From: Bicyclus anynana
Lineage: Eukaryota > Arthropoda > Insecta > Lepidoptera > Nymphalidae
Assembly (NCBI RefSeq): GCF_947172395.1
Contig: NC_069104.1
Coordinates: forward strand, 10,009,355 to 10,073,354
Direction: 5' to 3'
DNA length: 64,000 nt
Position 1 is the stretch's first letter; every line of letters starts with the position of its first letter. The notes beneath the pieces are model-generated. The model ran no database searches. It had not been told where the DNA came from and worked only from the letters and a program-made list of their open reading frames with translations. Of this stretch, positions 32,455-43,652 are shown one piece after another. A program made the translations under genes and the position numbers.

Positions 32455-32653
32455 GTAAAAAGACGGGCTCAAACTAAATACAACTACACATTCGGCAAGG
32501 GCGAGGTCGTGTCGACGTTTGTAGCGGCCTTCTACGACGCCGTCCTCCTGTATGCGTTGGCCCTTAACGACACTTTGCGGCAGGCGGACAACCCTCGGGG
32601 TCAGCTGGACGGAGCCGCCGTTATAAAGAACATGTGGAACAGGACTTTCCAAG
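32455..32653 (+). CDS. Receptor exon 6: ligand-binding domain, GC-type donor
   Basis: Encodes residues 520-585 and the first base of codon 586. It reads VKRRAQTKYNYTFGKGEVVS, then FVAAFYDAVLLYALALNDTL and IKNMWNRTFQ. The F-x-DA(V/L)LLYA and (M)WNR(S/T)FQG motifs are signatures of natriuretic-receptor ectodomains. Sequons NYT and NRT are present. Acceptor tttctag|g. The exon ends ttccaag before gcaagt: a GC donor. Using the GT two codons later would shift the frame. Confidence 0.93.
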
Positions 32654-32655
32654 GC
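32654..32655 (+). promoter_or_regulatory. GC 5' splice site of intron 6
   Basis: CAAG|GCAAGT is the extended consensus of U2-type GC-AG introns. G plus GC across the junction restores Gly586 in FQGITG, which the family requires. Confidence 0.85.
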
Positions 32656-32672
32656 AAGTCTTTTTATTGAGA

Positions 32673-32868
32673 TACTAGCTGACACCGCGCGGTTTTACCC
32701 GCGTGGTTCCCGTTCCTGTAGGAATATGGGGATAATATATAGCTTTTAGTCTTTCTTGATAAATGAGCTATCTAACACTGAAAGAATTTTTCAAATCGGA
32801 CTAGTAGTTCCTGAGATTAGCACGTTCAATCAAACAAACTCTTCAGCTTTATAATATTAGTATAGATT
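32673..32868 (-). mobile_element. CTAG-family repeat, 19 bp after exon 6
   Basis: Begins actagctgacaccgcgcggt and ends attagtatagat. It carries the landmarks of variant A, with one block (agtctttcttgataaatgagc) slightly altered. Confidence 0.78.
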
Positions 32869-33004
32869 AAAAAACCTACTTTGAAGCTTCCTTAGGGTTC
32901 ATGTACACATTGCAGTCGTCGGTAGCAGTTCTGCCGTTGGCAACGTGCTGATCGTGTAAAAGAAAACAAGTTATCCTTCTTTAAAAATGCTCTAATTTCA
33001 AGTT

Positions 33005-33140
33005 AAACATGAGTTCGCGGCAGTGCCGCAAATCCTACCCTTTAAATCCCTGTAGCTCTGAAAGCAATAAATGCAGATATCCTGTAACTTTTAGAAAAAT
33101 GCTACTAACATACTCCTAATTTATATACAATTTAAAAAAC
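33005..33140 (-). mobile_element. Element M5, 5' fragment, inverted
   Basis: The reverse complement of the first part of M5: agggatttaaaggg, aattaggagtatgttag-like and a ctgtcatcatccc terminus. Only about 130 bp remain. Confidence 0.65.
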
Positions 33141-33389
33141 TGTCATCATCCCTATTTGCATACCCATATACTCATAGATCGCTCGCTCGACTCGCACTAA
33201 ACATTTTGCATCGATATTTCTAATCCGAGCAACTTATTAGATTCTTTGACCACAAAATGTTATTTTAGCTAAGTTTTTCTTGTGTGGTACATGATATTAT
33301 AACACTCACAGAATGGAAATGACTTTGAAAAGCTTTATTGCTAATGAGAAAAGTTTCTTCGAATCTCCTGAATGTTTGTGTGTTTCCAG

Positions 33390-33481
33390 GCATCACGGGC
33401 GAAGTGATAATAAACGCAAATGGCGACCGTGTGGCGTCGTACTCTCTCCTGGATATGAATCCGAGCACCAGTAAATTCGAG
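33390..33481 (+). CDS. Receptor exon 7: ligand-binding domain
   Basis: Completes Gly586 and encodes residues 587-616: ITGEVIINANGDRVASYSLL, then DMNPSTSKFE. This is the G(V/I)TG-x(V/L)-x-ID-xxGDR...(S/D)-L-x-DMDP...F segment of the family. Acceptor ttccag|g, donor cgag|gtcagt, phase 0. The last 18 coding bases and the donor are tandemly repeated in the following intron. Reading past the donor gives VSGYCYMVLFFFYY and a stop at 33524, before the membrane segment. Confidence 0.93.
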
Positions 33482-34081
33482 GTCAGTGGCTACTGTTACA
33501 TGGTTCTATTTTTTTTTTATTATTGAGTGTCGTAGAACTTTGTCACAGTAAAATCTATCCCAGCACCAGTGAATTTGAGGTCAGTGGCAGCTGTTATATG
33601 GTTGCATATCTTTTTTATTAATGAGAGTCGTACGAGTAGAACTTTGTCACAGTAAAATCTATCTCAGCACCAGAAAATTCGAAAATTCGGGATTAGTGGT
33701 TACGTACATACTAGTTACATAGTTCCATATTTTTTTTATTAATGAGAGTCGTAGAACTGTATCATAGTAAAACCTATCCCAGCACCAGAAAATTTGAGGT
33801 CAGTGGCAACTGTTACATGGTTACATATTTTTTTATCAATAGGAGTCGTAGAACTTTGTCACTGTAAAATCTATCCCAGCACCATTAAATCCACGATAGT
33901 AATATATATCCCACGAGGTCAGTGTCTACTGTTTTTTTATTAATGAGAGTCATACTAGTAGAACTTTGTCACAGTAAAATCTATCCCAGACCAGAAAATT
34001 CGAGGTTAGTGCCTACTGTTACATAGTTCCATATTTTTTTATTAATGAGAGTCGCAGAACTTTGTCACAGTAAAATCTAGA
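33463..34081 (+). repeat. Tandem array duplicating the exon 7 end and its splice donor
   Basis: Six units (one real, five downstream) of about 97-120 bp. Each starts with agcaccagtaaattcgag or a variant, the final 18 bases of exon 7, followed by a gtcagtgg-like donor, an ataYtttttttattaatgagag segment and aactttgtcacagtaaaatc. Donor-like sites remain at 33580, 33799, 33918 and 34005 (GTTAGT), and one is broken at about 33690. Confidence 0.9.
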
Positions 34082-34720
34082 CAAATGGAACCTCATTTCT
34101 CAAGTTGGATTGTTTGTGGTCACAGGGATAATGTAGGAAAGTTCCATATTTCTTGTCAACGACGCGTGTCATAGAACTTTGCTAGCGTCAATTGATTTGT
34201 GTGTGACCAACCAGCCAAAACTAATTTATAGTTTGACAAAGTTCTGCAGAATGAGCATTATTTCCGCCGTATTATCTTGATCTAGCAATAAAAGTCCGTA
34301 TAATTTGAGGATATAGACGAATTTAAGAGTGCTAAAACTTGGGAATTGGTAGAGCTAATAGAAAAATCGTGTTGGCATTTTCGATTGCGGTATTCGGTTG
34401 CATCGTGTTATTAAATATTAGGCACCCGACAAACTAGGTGCAGAATAGATGGTTTTTTTTTACAACCATTAATCATCATCAATGAATGGCAAAGCTTTTA
34501 AATACAAAGCCTTGTCTGTCCGTATGTTTTGAAAGCCGGTTAATTCGCGTCGCACAAAAGAAACTCAGGATAAGTTTTGATTTCTAACGATCGCAAACTC
34601 GTACTGACGTTTCTTTGTTTTCAATGTTTGTCGTCACAATGGTTTCTTTTTTGACGAAAGAACTGCGCTTGATTTCCCTGGTAATTAGTTATGCGGTTTT
34701 TAAGTTGGAGTGCCTTTGCT
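34082..34720 (+). other. Intron 7, left part
   Basis: No gene or delimited element recognised. Confidence 0.4.
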
Positions 34721-34724
34721 TTTG

Positions 34725-35215
34725 CCAAAGAGAGGATTTTTGCAGTTATTCTTGCGCGGCAGATGAACATAAGGAAGTAAACCTTGCACGTTGTTCAGTA
34801 CCTCCACCATATATAAGCCTTTAATATCGGTGGTACGTTTAGGGCAACCAAAAGCCTAGTCGCAAAAAGCTCCAGAAATAAGGTAGGTAAGTTGATTTGA
34901 GCGTAACGTAATGCAATGGGTTCCAAACTTACAAAATAAAACCCTTATATTTCTGTTATCCAGCCACGAGCGTGAGTTTAATTTTTTTACTTATTATGAA
35001 CGAAATAGTCACCTGAATAATCGCGCATGTTTTTTGATGATTTCAGTTAGACAAAGTAATAAAAATTGTCCTTGAAGTCTGTAGTTTTTTTCCCCACCGC
35101 TGAAAGCGAAAAAAGTGTATAAAAATTTATTCTTTCTATCATCTAATCTACCAAATCTAATGGATTCACATGACGCTTTAGTAACTGTAATTTAGCATCC
35201 CAGGCTCCTCTACTA
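34725..35215 (+). repeat. Dispersed repeat R3, copy 2
   Basis: The longest copy of R3. The part from 34950 on matches 60905-61180 closely (gaaagcgaaaaaagtgtata; catgacgctttagtaactg). Confidence 0.68.
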
Positions 35216-35776
35216 TTAGAAGCTTACATATTTGCTAAACAGCGTATTCGTCTCGTGGTCCAAGCATTAGGAACTTAAATGTGTAATAATATTCGTGAGA
35301 AATCCATTCATCTAAACCCGAATCTATAATAAAACGGAAAGTTATGCTTATGGACTTTGCTAATCTATAATCATTTTATACTCAGACTTAAGTATTTATA
35401 TAGATAGACAATATGACCAATAATGATTAATTAATTTATTTGAGAAAACCGGATATTCTGTACAATACTATGTCAAGTTGTATTTTTACTTAATAATGGC
35501 GATTTTTTTAATAATGGTGAGTTCTAAAATACATAATATTATGGGTACGTCAATCTTTAAAATACCCAATGCTTGTAGCTGTAAAACCTGAAAGCGTTTA
35601 TATGATAATACTAAATATAGCGCAGTCTATTTTATGAATTTATTGCCAATTATTAAATTTCAGCTATTTGTAGGTAGTATATGCGACGCGATATCGAACA
35701 AAGTAATAAATTCATTTAAAGAATATTTGTCATATTATCTTCTAATTAAGACCAATATTCCTATTTCCCAGATGCA
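35216..35776 (+). other. Intron 7, unassigned AT-rich stretch
   Basis: Nothing recognised. Confidence 0.4.
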
Positions 35777-36009
35777 AGCGAGCTGACTTGTTAGGAGTAG
35801 GATGAAAATCCACACCCCTTTCGGTTTCTACACGAAATCGTACCGGAACGCTAAATCACTTGGCAGTACGTCTTGTCGTTAGGGTGGTAACTAGCCACGG
35901 CCGAAGCCTCCCACCCGCCAGACATGGACCCAATTAAGAAAACCTCAATCGGCCCTGCCGGTCTTGTAAATCCATTGCGCACTCCACTGCGTCACGGAGC
36001 CCGTCAAAA
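35777..36009 (-). mobile_element. SINE family B, missing its tail
   Basis: From gagctgacttgttaggag to gcgtcacggagcccgtca; head and body present, 3' tail region absent. Confidence 0.82.
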
Positions 36010-36238
36010 AGGCACTCGTCTATGCTTTTCTTCTAGTCTGTGATCAAATGCACCTTGCATACTAGTAGGTATGTATCAGGTTTTAAGTTTAAAAAAAAAC
36101 ATATTATCTCTTTGGCGATAATAAAACTTTAAATGCCGGACTTCATAATTGGATCGTTAGATTATTTCACACGCTTACAATAACATATTTATTTATGGAG
36201 AAATGAATCATACTTGCAAATACGAGATTTTTCATTAA

Positions 36239-36590
36239 AATTAAAAATTTTTTATTGAGAAATAATTCAATAAGAAACTTAAGCTTACTAATCATAATAA
36301 CTATAAAAATCATGCCACCGTGGAATGGTAGCAAGAATACATACTGGCTGCATTGCAGTCATTTAAACTGGTAATTTGCGCAAAAAATGAGCCAGCCCTT
36401 CTGTCATCAGTCGAGGTGACTAGCTGCGGTGAAATAATTATGAGACTTTTTTTGGCACTGCGAATCTAATAGCCCAAGAGTCTCCAAAAGGAACAAATAT
36501 GTAACTCTCAATCCGAGAGCCTTCCTTATGCCACTTACTGGTTTCAGCTTTTTATGCTGCGGCTCCCGGTCTTGATTCTGTCTCCCTAAT
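36239..36590 (-). pseudogene. LINE 3'-end fragment, second copy of the 26141 type
   Basis: Aligns along its length with 26141-26486 (cttaagctta, gccaccgtggaatggtagca, gcgcaaaaaatgagccagcc). Frame is broken by indels (cattgcagtcattt in place of a longer segment). A T run at the left marks the poly(A). Confidence 0.7.
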
Positions 36591-36703
36591 ATGACACGGT
36601 GCTAATGTGTCACGCACTACAAAAAGTTCCATACAAATAGCTTTAAATTATTCTGTGAAGATACAAAATTACCCTGCAAGGGGACTAGAATTTTGTCGAG
36701 ATT

Positions 36704-37258
36704 AAAGCATAGTTTACACGTAGCCAGCATTGGTTTTCAGTCTCAGTGGCAGCCAATGTTGGGTTAGTATTAGCCTTGTATAATGCTCTTCACCTTCGCC
36801 AACGCGTTGACTAATACGATGTCAAGCTAAGCCAGCGCTGGCCGCCAGTTCTGGTGATAATAGAGCGCTCGCCTATTTTTAAAAATAGAGACATCCACCT
36901 TCGTGCCTGCATCTTCTAGCGTTGCGAATATGTGTATTTGATAAGTGAATAGACTAGTAGATAGTTATTGTTCATGAATATTGAACGTTTGTTTTTGTAG
37001 CACACCACAAGAAAAATTCTGTAATGTCGTCTAAACAACTGGCCTGGTCCCTGGCCAGCGATGGCTTGTCTGTACAACTGGCCAGTCCAGTTGTATAGAC
37101 AAGTCAACTTCTTCGTATAAACCATGTTTTATGCTATTTATTAAGCTAGAAGAGTTTATTTTTGGCGCACAACACCAGAAAAATGTAGTTTTTTTTAGTG
37201 GCCTTGTATTTTTTGTAATACTGGCGCCAGCTCACTGGCTTCGTGTAAACCATGCTTA
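36704..37258. mobile_element. TIR element M6, probably composite
   Basis: The outer ends are inverted copies: aagcatagtttacacgtagc on the left; taagcatggtttacacgaag read inward from the right. A third, internal end (cttcgtataaaccatg, about 37110-37127) suggests two nested or adjacent copies. ctggccag words form several small inverted repeats inside. Confidence 0.7.
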
Positions 37259-37566
37259 CTAGGAGAGTTATAATTCAAATAAGTTCGGTAACAGGGGGCC
37301 AAGATCGGTCAAGTTTTGCCGCAGTGTACCCCATACCTTATAAAAGGTCCGCTCGTTATTCACATCTGCCCCTAAAGACCTGCTCGTGACTATTCAATCG
37401 ACTAACGACATCACACTTTCGGGGCTGGCGATAAACTCTCCGTTTTTTAATAAAAATCTTATCGATCTCTGTTCAGAAGTCCCTTGTTGAGTTCAACGTA
37501 TTTGAACTTTGGGGTCATCGGTGTCAATGGCGTGGTCTTCTTAAAATGCGCTGCCTACCCTCATCT

Positions 37567-37735
37567 TAATATATAAATGTGAAAGTTTCACGAAATCTCG
37601 AAAACCGCTTGACGTACTAATATGAAATTTGGCAGAGAGGTAGTTTATAGTTATTAGGTATCCGCTAAGAACGGATTTTGTGATAAGGCTGGGTTAAAGA
37701 GGTCTAATGGCTGGCAAAGTCGCGGGCGTCCGCTA
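37567..37735 (+). mobile_element. CTAG-family repeat, short variant
   Basis: Starts taatatataaatgtgaaagt, includes gaaatttggcagagaggtag and ggtatccgctaagaacggat, and ends gtcgcgggcgtccgcta directly against a SINE B copy. The reverse version is at 45424-45590. Confidence 0.7.
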
Positions 37736-38027
37736 CTCAAAACGGAGTTCCTGGGTTCGATTCCCGGCTGGGTCGATAGAGGTTTTCTTAATTGGTCCAG
37801 GTCTGGTTGGTGGGAGGCTTCAGCCGTAGCTAGTTATCACCCTACCGGCACAGACGTACCGCCAAGCGATTTAGCGTTCCGGTGCGATGTCGTGTAGAAA
37901 CCGATAGGGGTCTGGATTTTCGTTCTACTCCTAACAAATTAGCTCACTTCCATCTTAGATTGCATCATCACTTACCATCAGGTGAGATTGTAGTCAAGAG
38001 CTAACTTGTAGAGAATAAAAAAAAGAA
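37736..38027 (+). mobile_element. SINE family B, box A missing
   Basis: Starts at aaaacggagttcctgggttc (box B ggttcgattcc kept) and runs to the A-rich tail gagaataaaaaaaagaataa. It abuts the CTAG-family terminus exactly, so one element inserted at or replaced the end of the other. Confidence 0.83.
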
Positions 38028-38761
38028 TAATCACTATTCATTATGAGTGAATAAATTGCTTACTCAATATGAAAAGGCAGGAATTTATTAGGATACCGTA
38101 CTGAAAGAAAGGCAAGGCAGTGATGTATAGTGATATAGTTGGGCGAATGATTGGCGGCTATCGGGGCCAATCTCACTCACGCAGATGTAAGAGATCGCCG
38201 GCTATTTCCCTGCTAGTCCGACTATCCGCTTAAACTATACGCGAATAGGAAGCGAAGCTCTGAAATATTGAGTATTGTATATTTTAAGGTACAACAATGC
38301 AAGTACCAAGTATGAAAAAACAAAATTCGTGAAAAGTTTTATTGCAACAACTGGATAGCAGTTAATAGCACCAGTTAATTAGCTTTACAGTCGATAAAAT
38401 AAGAATTTAAACTATCCATAGATCGCCATTATTCCACATAATTATGGTATGTTTATTTCAAGTAGGCTTTATAATTATTATTTAACTTTTGTTGCTATAA
38501 TATTAAGGTATTCAATAAATAAGCCGATTTCATCGCAAACATGAAGAAAGGTATCTTCTTTCTCTAAATCCTTTTCCTTTCATAGGCTAACCTAAGAAAA
38601 TAATGCCACCGTAATGGAAAGAGCGCATTGTCAATGGAACCTAAATCTCTCTCTGCACTGCATCCGATTCCAATCCAAGACAATGCTTTTAATCTACTTT
38701 AATCCGAATGTTGTTCTCATTCCATTGCAAGAATGTTGTTCTCATCGACAAATATTTTTGA
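38028..38761 (+). other. Intron 7, unassigned stretch
   Basis: Nothing recognised beyond a short gaatgttgttctcat direct repeat at 38708 and 38732. Confidence 0.4.
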
Positions 38762-39068
38762 GAGACGTAGCCCAGTGGATATGACCTCCGCCTCCGATTC
38801 AAGAGGGTATGGGTTCGAATCCGGTCCGGGGCATGCACCTCCAACTTATCAGTTGTGTGCATTTTAAGGAATTAAATATCACGTGTCTCAAACGGTGAAA
38901 GAAAAACATCGTGAGGAAACCTGCGTACCAAAGAATTCTTGATCTCTGCGTGTGTGAAATCTGCCAATCCGCATTGGGCCAGCGTAGTGGACTAGTGGCC
39001 CAACCCCTCTCATTCTGAGAGGAAGCTCGAGCTCAGCAGTGAGCCGAATATAGGTTGATAACGAACGA
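38762..39068 (+). mobile_element. SINE family A, full length
   Basis: Good box A (tagcccagtggat) and box B (gggttcgaatccggt), body to cgaatataggttgataac. One of the best-preserved copies. Confidence 0.87.
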
Positions 39069-39497
39069 TATAGCAAATACCTAAGTGGTAATATACAAAA
39101 ATACTAAACAGATTGTACTAGTAGTTCTTTTAAAAGTTGTGCACTAATTTTAGAATTAAGAGTATAGCTTCTCTCTCTTATAGATTCTCCTACATTTTTG
39201 CTGGAAATGTAGCCTTAATGTGTTTACCCGATTGTGTGTCGAGATAATTTAGTAAATTAGTTTGAATATTATGTTGACGATAATGCCCTTATTATGCTTA
39301 CTTAGTGTCGCCTATTAATATAATAACATGAAAATGATATCCTAAAAAACATTACATTTTGCTTGATGGTGATAGCTTTAAATTATGAAGGTTTTAATCA
39401 GGTTTAATATATTAGGGTATGAAATATTAAGCGTTTCTTTCTTCTGAGAGGATCTCAGTTATAACCCGGAGTTGCCGCATGCTTTGGAGAGCACGTA
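39069..39497 (+). other. Intron 7, unassigned stretch
   Basis: No gene. A gccgcatgctttggagagca piece at 39475 resembles the body of SINE D but cannot be delimited. Confidence 0.35.
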
Positions 39498-39810
39498 TTT
39501 TTTATTATTCTTCACAAGTTAGCCCTTGACTACAATCTCACCTGATGGTAAGTGATGATGCAATCAAAGATGGAAGTGGGGTAACTTGTTAGTAGAAAGA
39601 TGAAAATTTACACCCCTTTCGGTTTCTACACGACATCGTTAAACGCTAAATCGCTTGCCGGTACGTCTTTGTTGGTAGTGTGGTAACTAGCAACGGCCGA
39701 AATCTCCCACCAGACAAACCGGGACAACCTCAATCGAGCCGCTCAGCCGAGGGTCGAACCCAGGACCTCCGTCTTGTAAATCCACCACTGCGCCACGGAT
39801 GCTGTCAAAA
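39498..39810 (-). mobile_element. SINE family B, nearly full length
   Basis: Tail attattcttcacaagttagc, body tttctacacgacatcgt, box B gtcgaacccaggacc and head gccacggatgctgtca. Confidence 0.85.
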
Positions 39811-39857
39811 AACGTTAAACCATCGGTCCCTGTCATTATTACACACACAACCAAATG

Positions 39858-40065
39858 TATCTGATAATGATTCTAATCCTCAGACTAATTACTTCAGGAT
39901 CTGCCTCGCTAGACGTTACCCCTCTGTTAAAGTATAAGATCAACGATCTAACGCGTTTATAATAGTAGTAATCGTTTTTGTAAAGAGCTTCGTGAACATA
40001 CCTTTTTACGTAGTTGATTGGTGTAAAAAACCGCCAAAAACTTCTGGTTTACGTTGGTATATAAA
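39858..40065 (+). repeat. Dispersed repeat R1, plus orientation
   Basis: Counterpart of 9138-9360, with gcctcgctagacgttac, gttaaagtataagatcaacg and a cttttacgtagttgattggt segment. Confidence 0.6.
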
Positions 40066-40673
40066 GTTACGTTTAATTTGTAAATATTTCTAACTTATTT
40101 ATATCAAATTCGCAAGTAAAACTATATTTAAAAAGAATTGATTATTTAGCCGAAACAACAAAACATCGATAAGTAATCGAATACTCTGTGTAACAGACTA
40201 AACGATGTCTTTGTCAAAGTTGTATTAGTGTGTGTAAAAATTACACGTGTGGATATTGCGATTAAAATGTATAGTTGTGTGTAGTGTAAGGACACAAAAA
40301 ATATTTATTGGTGTTAACTATTTTCGATGTGTATTATTTCTTCCGCTTCAAAAAACGACAAACAAATTTTGTTTATGAAATTCGCTGCGATACTGGTCCT
40401 TATGTAATTTGTCTGAGTTCTAATCAAATCATTCTACAATACGTCTATTTATCTGCTTTCGACTTACGGAACTCTAAAAACGAGCAAAACGATCAGATTA
40501 TGTTTCATTGACTATCAAATATCATATTAAATAGCTTTGTAAACCTACTTTAAACTTCCTTCAGTGAAATAAGTAGATTTAAATGTGAATGGCTTCCAGC
40601 GCAAAGAGGATCAGGTTTCTAAGTCGGAGAAATTTTAAATAGATTTTTATTATGCGAAATATCAGTATCATTA
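40066..40673 (+). other. Intron 7, unassigned AT-rich stretch
   Basis: Nothing recognised. Confidence 0.4.
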
Positions 40674-40790
40674 GGTGACTCACTGCTGAGGACGAGATGA
40701 GAGGGCTAAGGCCAATAGTCCACCACGCTGGCCCAATGCGGATTTGCAGACTTCACACACACAATTAAGAAAAATCTCTGGTAGGTTTCA
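40674..40790 (-). mobile_element. SINE family A fragment
   Basis: Only the 3' half (gactcactgctgaggacgag to aatctctggtaggttt), with deletions. Confidence 0.7.
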
Positions 40791-40877
40791 AGTCAATAAT
40801 TAAATTACATTTTTTAAATTACTATTATTTCTTGAGTTACCAGACAGACAAATCTTCTTGAATCTGATGATGTTTTA

Positions 40878-40947
40878 TGGTAGGCGTCTACATATCCACA
40901 TCGTACGTAACGGACGCATCGCATCACGGATTTTCACGTTTTATTGA
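40878..40947 (+). repeat. Fragment of dispersed repeat R4
   Basis: ggtaggcgtctacatatcca, then catcgtacgtaacggacg, as in 43653-43830. It is cut off by the SINE B insertion at 40949. Confidence 0.6.
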
Positions 40948-40948
40948 C

Positions 40949-41083
40949 GGCCACCATGGCGCAGTGGTATGCGCGGTGTATCTACATAACGGAGGTCCTG
41001 GGTTCGATCCCCGGCTGGACCGATTGAGATTTTCTTAATTAGTCCAGGTCTGGCTGGTGGGAGGCTTCGGCTGTGGCTAGTTA
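40949..41083 (+). mobile_element. SINE family B, 5' half
   Basis: Intact head (gacggccaccatggcgcagt, box B gggttcgatccccgg), then body to gtggctagttatcac, where it is broken by the start of a MITE M1 copy. Confidence 0.85.
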
Positions 41084-41098
41084 TCACTGATGATTACG

Positions 41099-41286
41099 TT
41101 TATAGCTTAGCAAGTTCGTTGATGACATGCGGGCGACGGGAGGGGAAGGGCTGCGCGGGTGTGAAGTCGTGCGCGCGGGCAGAGGGGAGAATTGTGCGGG
41201 TATGAAGTCGTGCGCGTGGGGTATCCTAACCCCCTCCCGGCCCGCGCGGACCATCGGGAGTGTTACAAATGAATTTGCCAAGCCAC
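41099..41286. mobile_element. MITE family M1, copy 3, internally duplicated
   Basis: Ends tatagcttagcaagttcgtt and ttgccaagccaca; the gcgggtgtgaagtcgtgcgc module occurs twice inside. Confidence 0.75.
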
Positions 41287-42440
41287 AGGTACACTGATAG
41301 AAAACATACCAAGAACCTTTTAAAGCAAGAATAGGCACTATATTACCAATACTGAAATAAAATTTTCAAAGAAGCCGTTCCTTCGTTTTTCTTAAATCGT
41401 AGTAGTTTCAGTCTTGGGGACATTTCAGTGACCTTCCTTTTACGTTAGGTACTTGAAGTATCGACAGAGAATCGAATCATTGAAAAGTGATACCAATTCC
41501 TTTGGTGTTACAATTCAAATTCCTATGACATAAATTTACAGATAAAGGATTTCTTTTCCCACCATGAGAATACAAAGTGTACAGGCAAAGCTTTCGCATA
41601 AGAATGGCAGGATAATAGCAAAATAAACCTGCCGCATCTCACTGTACCTACTGAGGTCCTATTTTTGTCATAGGTGTTCTTCGTTACGTCTTTCAGAAAT
41701 GTACACGTATGGGTACAAATAGCAAATAGGTTTTGTTGACATGTTTTCTTTGTTTATGATTAAGATACAAATATGGTGGACGACACTTTCTTTTTCTGGA
41801 AAATTTTAATTTTATCAAAGAGCGAAGATTGGTCGCCCTAATATTATTTAATGATACAGACACTTGGTATAAGCACATCACCCAACAATTTTATAACAAG
41901 ATTACAAATATTTAAATTCCTTCTCTAAAAAAATATAAAATCGCCATATTTTGATTTTTATACAAAATGAATAAACCGATTTTTATGAAAATGAAATGTT
42001 ACCAATCTGAGGTATACTCTTTCAATTAAAAGAATAACAACATACGCGTCGGATTGAGATCTTAAAAAAAATTGATTTGAAATCTCAAAAAAAAAAAGAT
42101 CTACGGATCCAATACAGAACTTTCTTTCACGCCACCCACTCAATTTTTTTTTTACTTTCACATCCATAATGCGCGCTGACTTGACGGCACATTGATCGTG
42201 TGTGGCTGGCGTTATCAAGAGTTCTATAAAAGCACGATAGAAATTGTCCCTCATCAAAGAGATATAACACTTGCATTTCGCTTTAGTAAACGAAGCGTTC
42301 GTTATTTAAAGTAAATAAAATCTCTTTTACGCTCGTATAATTAAAACACATAATCGTCTGAGTCCATAATAGAATAAGAGCCTGCGATAGTCAGATGTAC
42401 TTCATTTTACTGACCGAAAGTTTGTCAGTCCATGCCAATG
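41287..42440 (+). other. Intron 7, unassigned stretch
   Basis: No gene or repeat recognised. Confidence 0.4.
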
Positions 42441-42447
42441 GTAAGTA

Positions 42448-42469
42448 GAAAGAAAGAAAGAAAGAAAAT
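42448..42469. repeat. GAAA microsatellite
   Basis: Five to six units of gaaa, followed by ataagtttattaattttt. Repeats of this kind next to transposon ends are common in Lepidoptera. Confidence 0.85.
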
Positions 42470-43100
42470 AAGTTTATTAATTTTTAGTGACACAAATAGT
42501 ACATATGATATTATATATATCTAAGATATTATATGACTGTCTGTGACACCAAACAGAATGGGTTTACACACAGATATAAGAGGTAACTAGATTTATAAAC
42601 TGCCAATTCTTTGTATTGAACCCAGCGTACCGGGGGACGTGGCCTAAATGGCTGTTTAATATTTAGTGAAAAATGAAATATGTCACCCTTTCTTTAGAGT
42701 TGAATATTATTTATTCCTTTTGTCACAGAACAAAACAAGGCTGCAAGTACATGCGCGGACACGCTTGCGATGTTCCGCACACCCGGGTGTACGCGGGCCA
42801 CGCCCTCTTGCTACTTCTATTGATAAAAGCGTTAGCTTTTAGCGTTGTCTGTTCTGTGGGTTTACATCTCAGCATTAGACGTTCATCACAGAAAAGCAAT
42901 GCCCAGCGCTGATTTTCGGAAGTACGGTAGCTAATTACGTAGTTTGGACCTCAGTGGCTTTGGTTTTAAACGTCCAGAATCTCAATAGGGTAGGGACTCA
43001 ATTTTAAAAAAATATTAATTTCGTGAAGAACATGGAATAGGATCCAAATTATATCGATATCAATTAATTAAAGTTAAGGATTTTAATTTTATCTACCAAA
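42470..43100 (+). other. Intron 7, unassigned stretch
   Basis: A short open frame at 42673-42912 has no domain or exon boundary support. Confidence 0.35.
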
Positions 43101-43107
43101 TAATAAT

Positions 43108-43172
43108 TCCAAACGTCTAAAACGCTGACGTCCGTTTTGTGACATTACGATGTGTGATGTCACTAATAATAT
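43108..43172 (+). repeat. Short repeat shared with 54442-54500
   Basis: ccaaacgtctaaaacgctga and ttttgtgacattacgatgt occur here and, slightly changed, in intron 8. Confidence 0.55.
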
Positions 43173-43189
43173 TGTCATACAGTCCGCTG

Positions 43190-43262
43190 TTTACAAGTAC
43201 TTTTGATATGTCAGTTGACTATTTGTAAAGATTCTACCAGCGGTTCGGAAGTAGAATCTTGA
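43190..43262 (+). mobile_element. LINE/SINE 3'-tail fragment (tttacaagtactttt type)
   Basis: gtttacaagtacttttgata, then gtaaagattctaccagcggt, the landmark order of 62936-63000. Confidence 0.6.
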
Positions 43263-43652
43263 CATGATGAGAGTCATATATTTGTTCCTTTTACCCAAAT
43301 AATACACCAAGAAAAATATAAGAATTATACTTGGACACTTTGAAACCAAAACTTTCAAAGCCACCACAGTTCAAACTCCATAATTGGCTACCGGACTTAT
43401 TAATAGTAGGAGCATTCTGTCTTCATAGAATGATGTTTGTCTAGCTATTACAGGCTCCTGGCCATAATCAAAACTCCCAATCAGAAGGTCTGGAATTAAT
43501 GTCGCGCGATGGTAATTAAACGGATAAATCGAACCCATTCCGATGAGTCTTTTGTTTTAATGAAATTTCAATGGAATTGCTTTTGAAAGTTATTATCGCT
43601 CAGTTGAAATACGTGCTTTTTATCTTAACGATGTAAAAAGAGACGTATTACG

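Noticed and set aside
32362..32685. Minus-strand frame covering exon 6.
   Set aside because: Antisense shadow of a GC-rich exon plus SINE tail.
42673..42912. Short open frame with a hydrophobic middle (HALLLLLLIKALAFSVVC).
   Set aside because: It lies inside intron 7, has no splice-site or homology support, and would interrupt the receptor frame if included.
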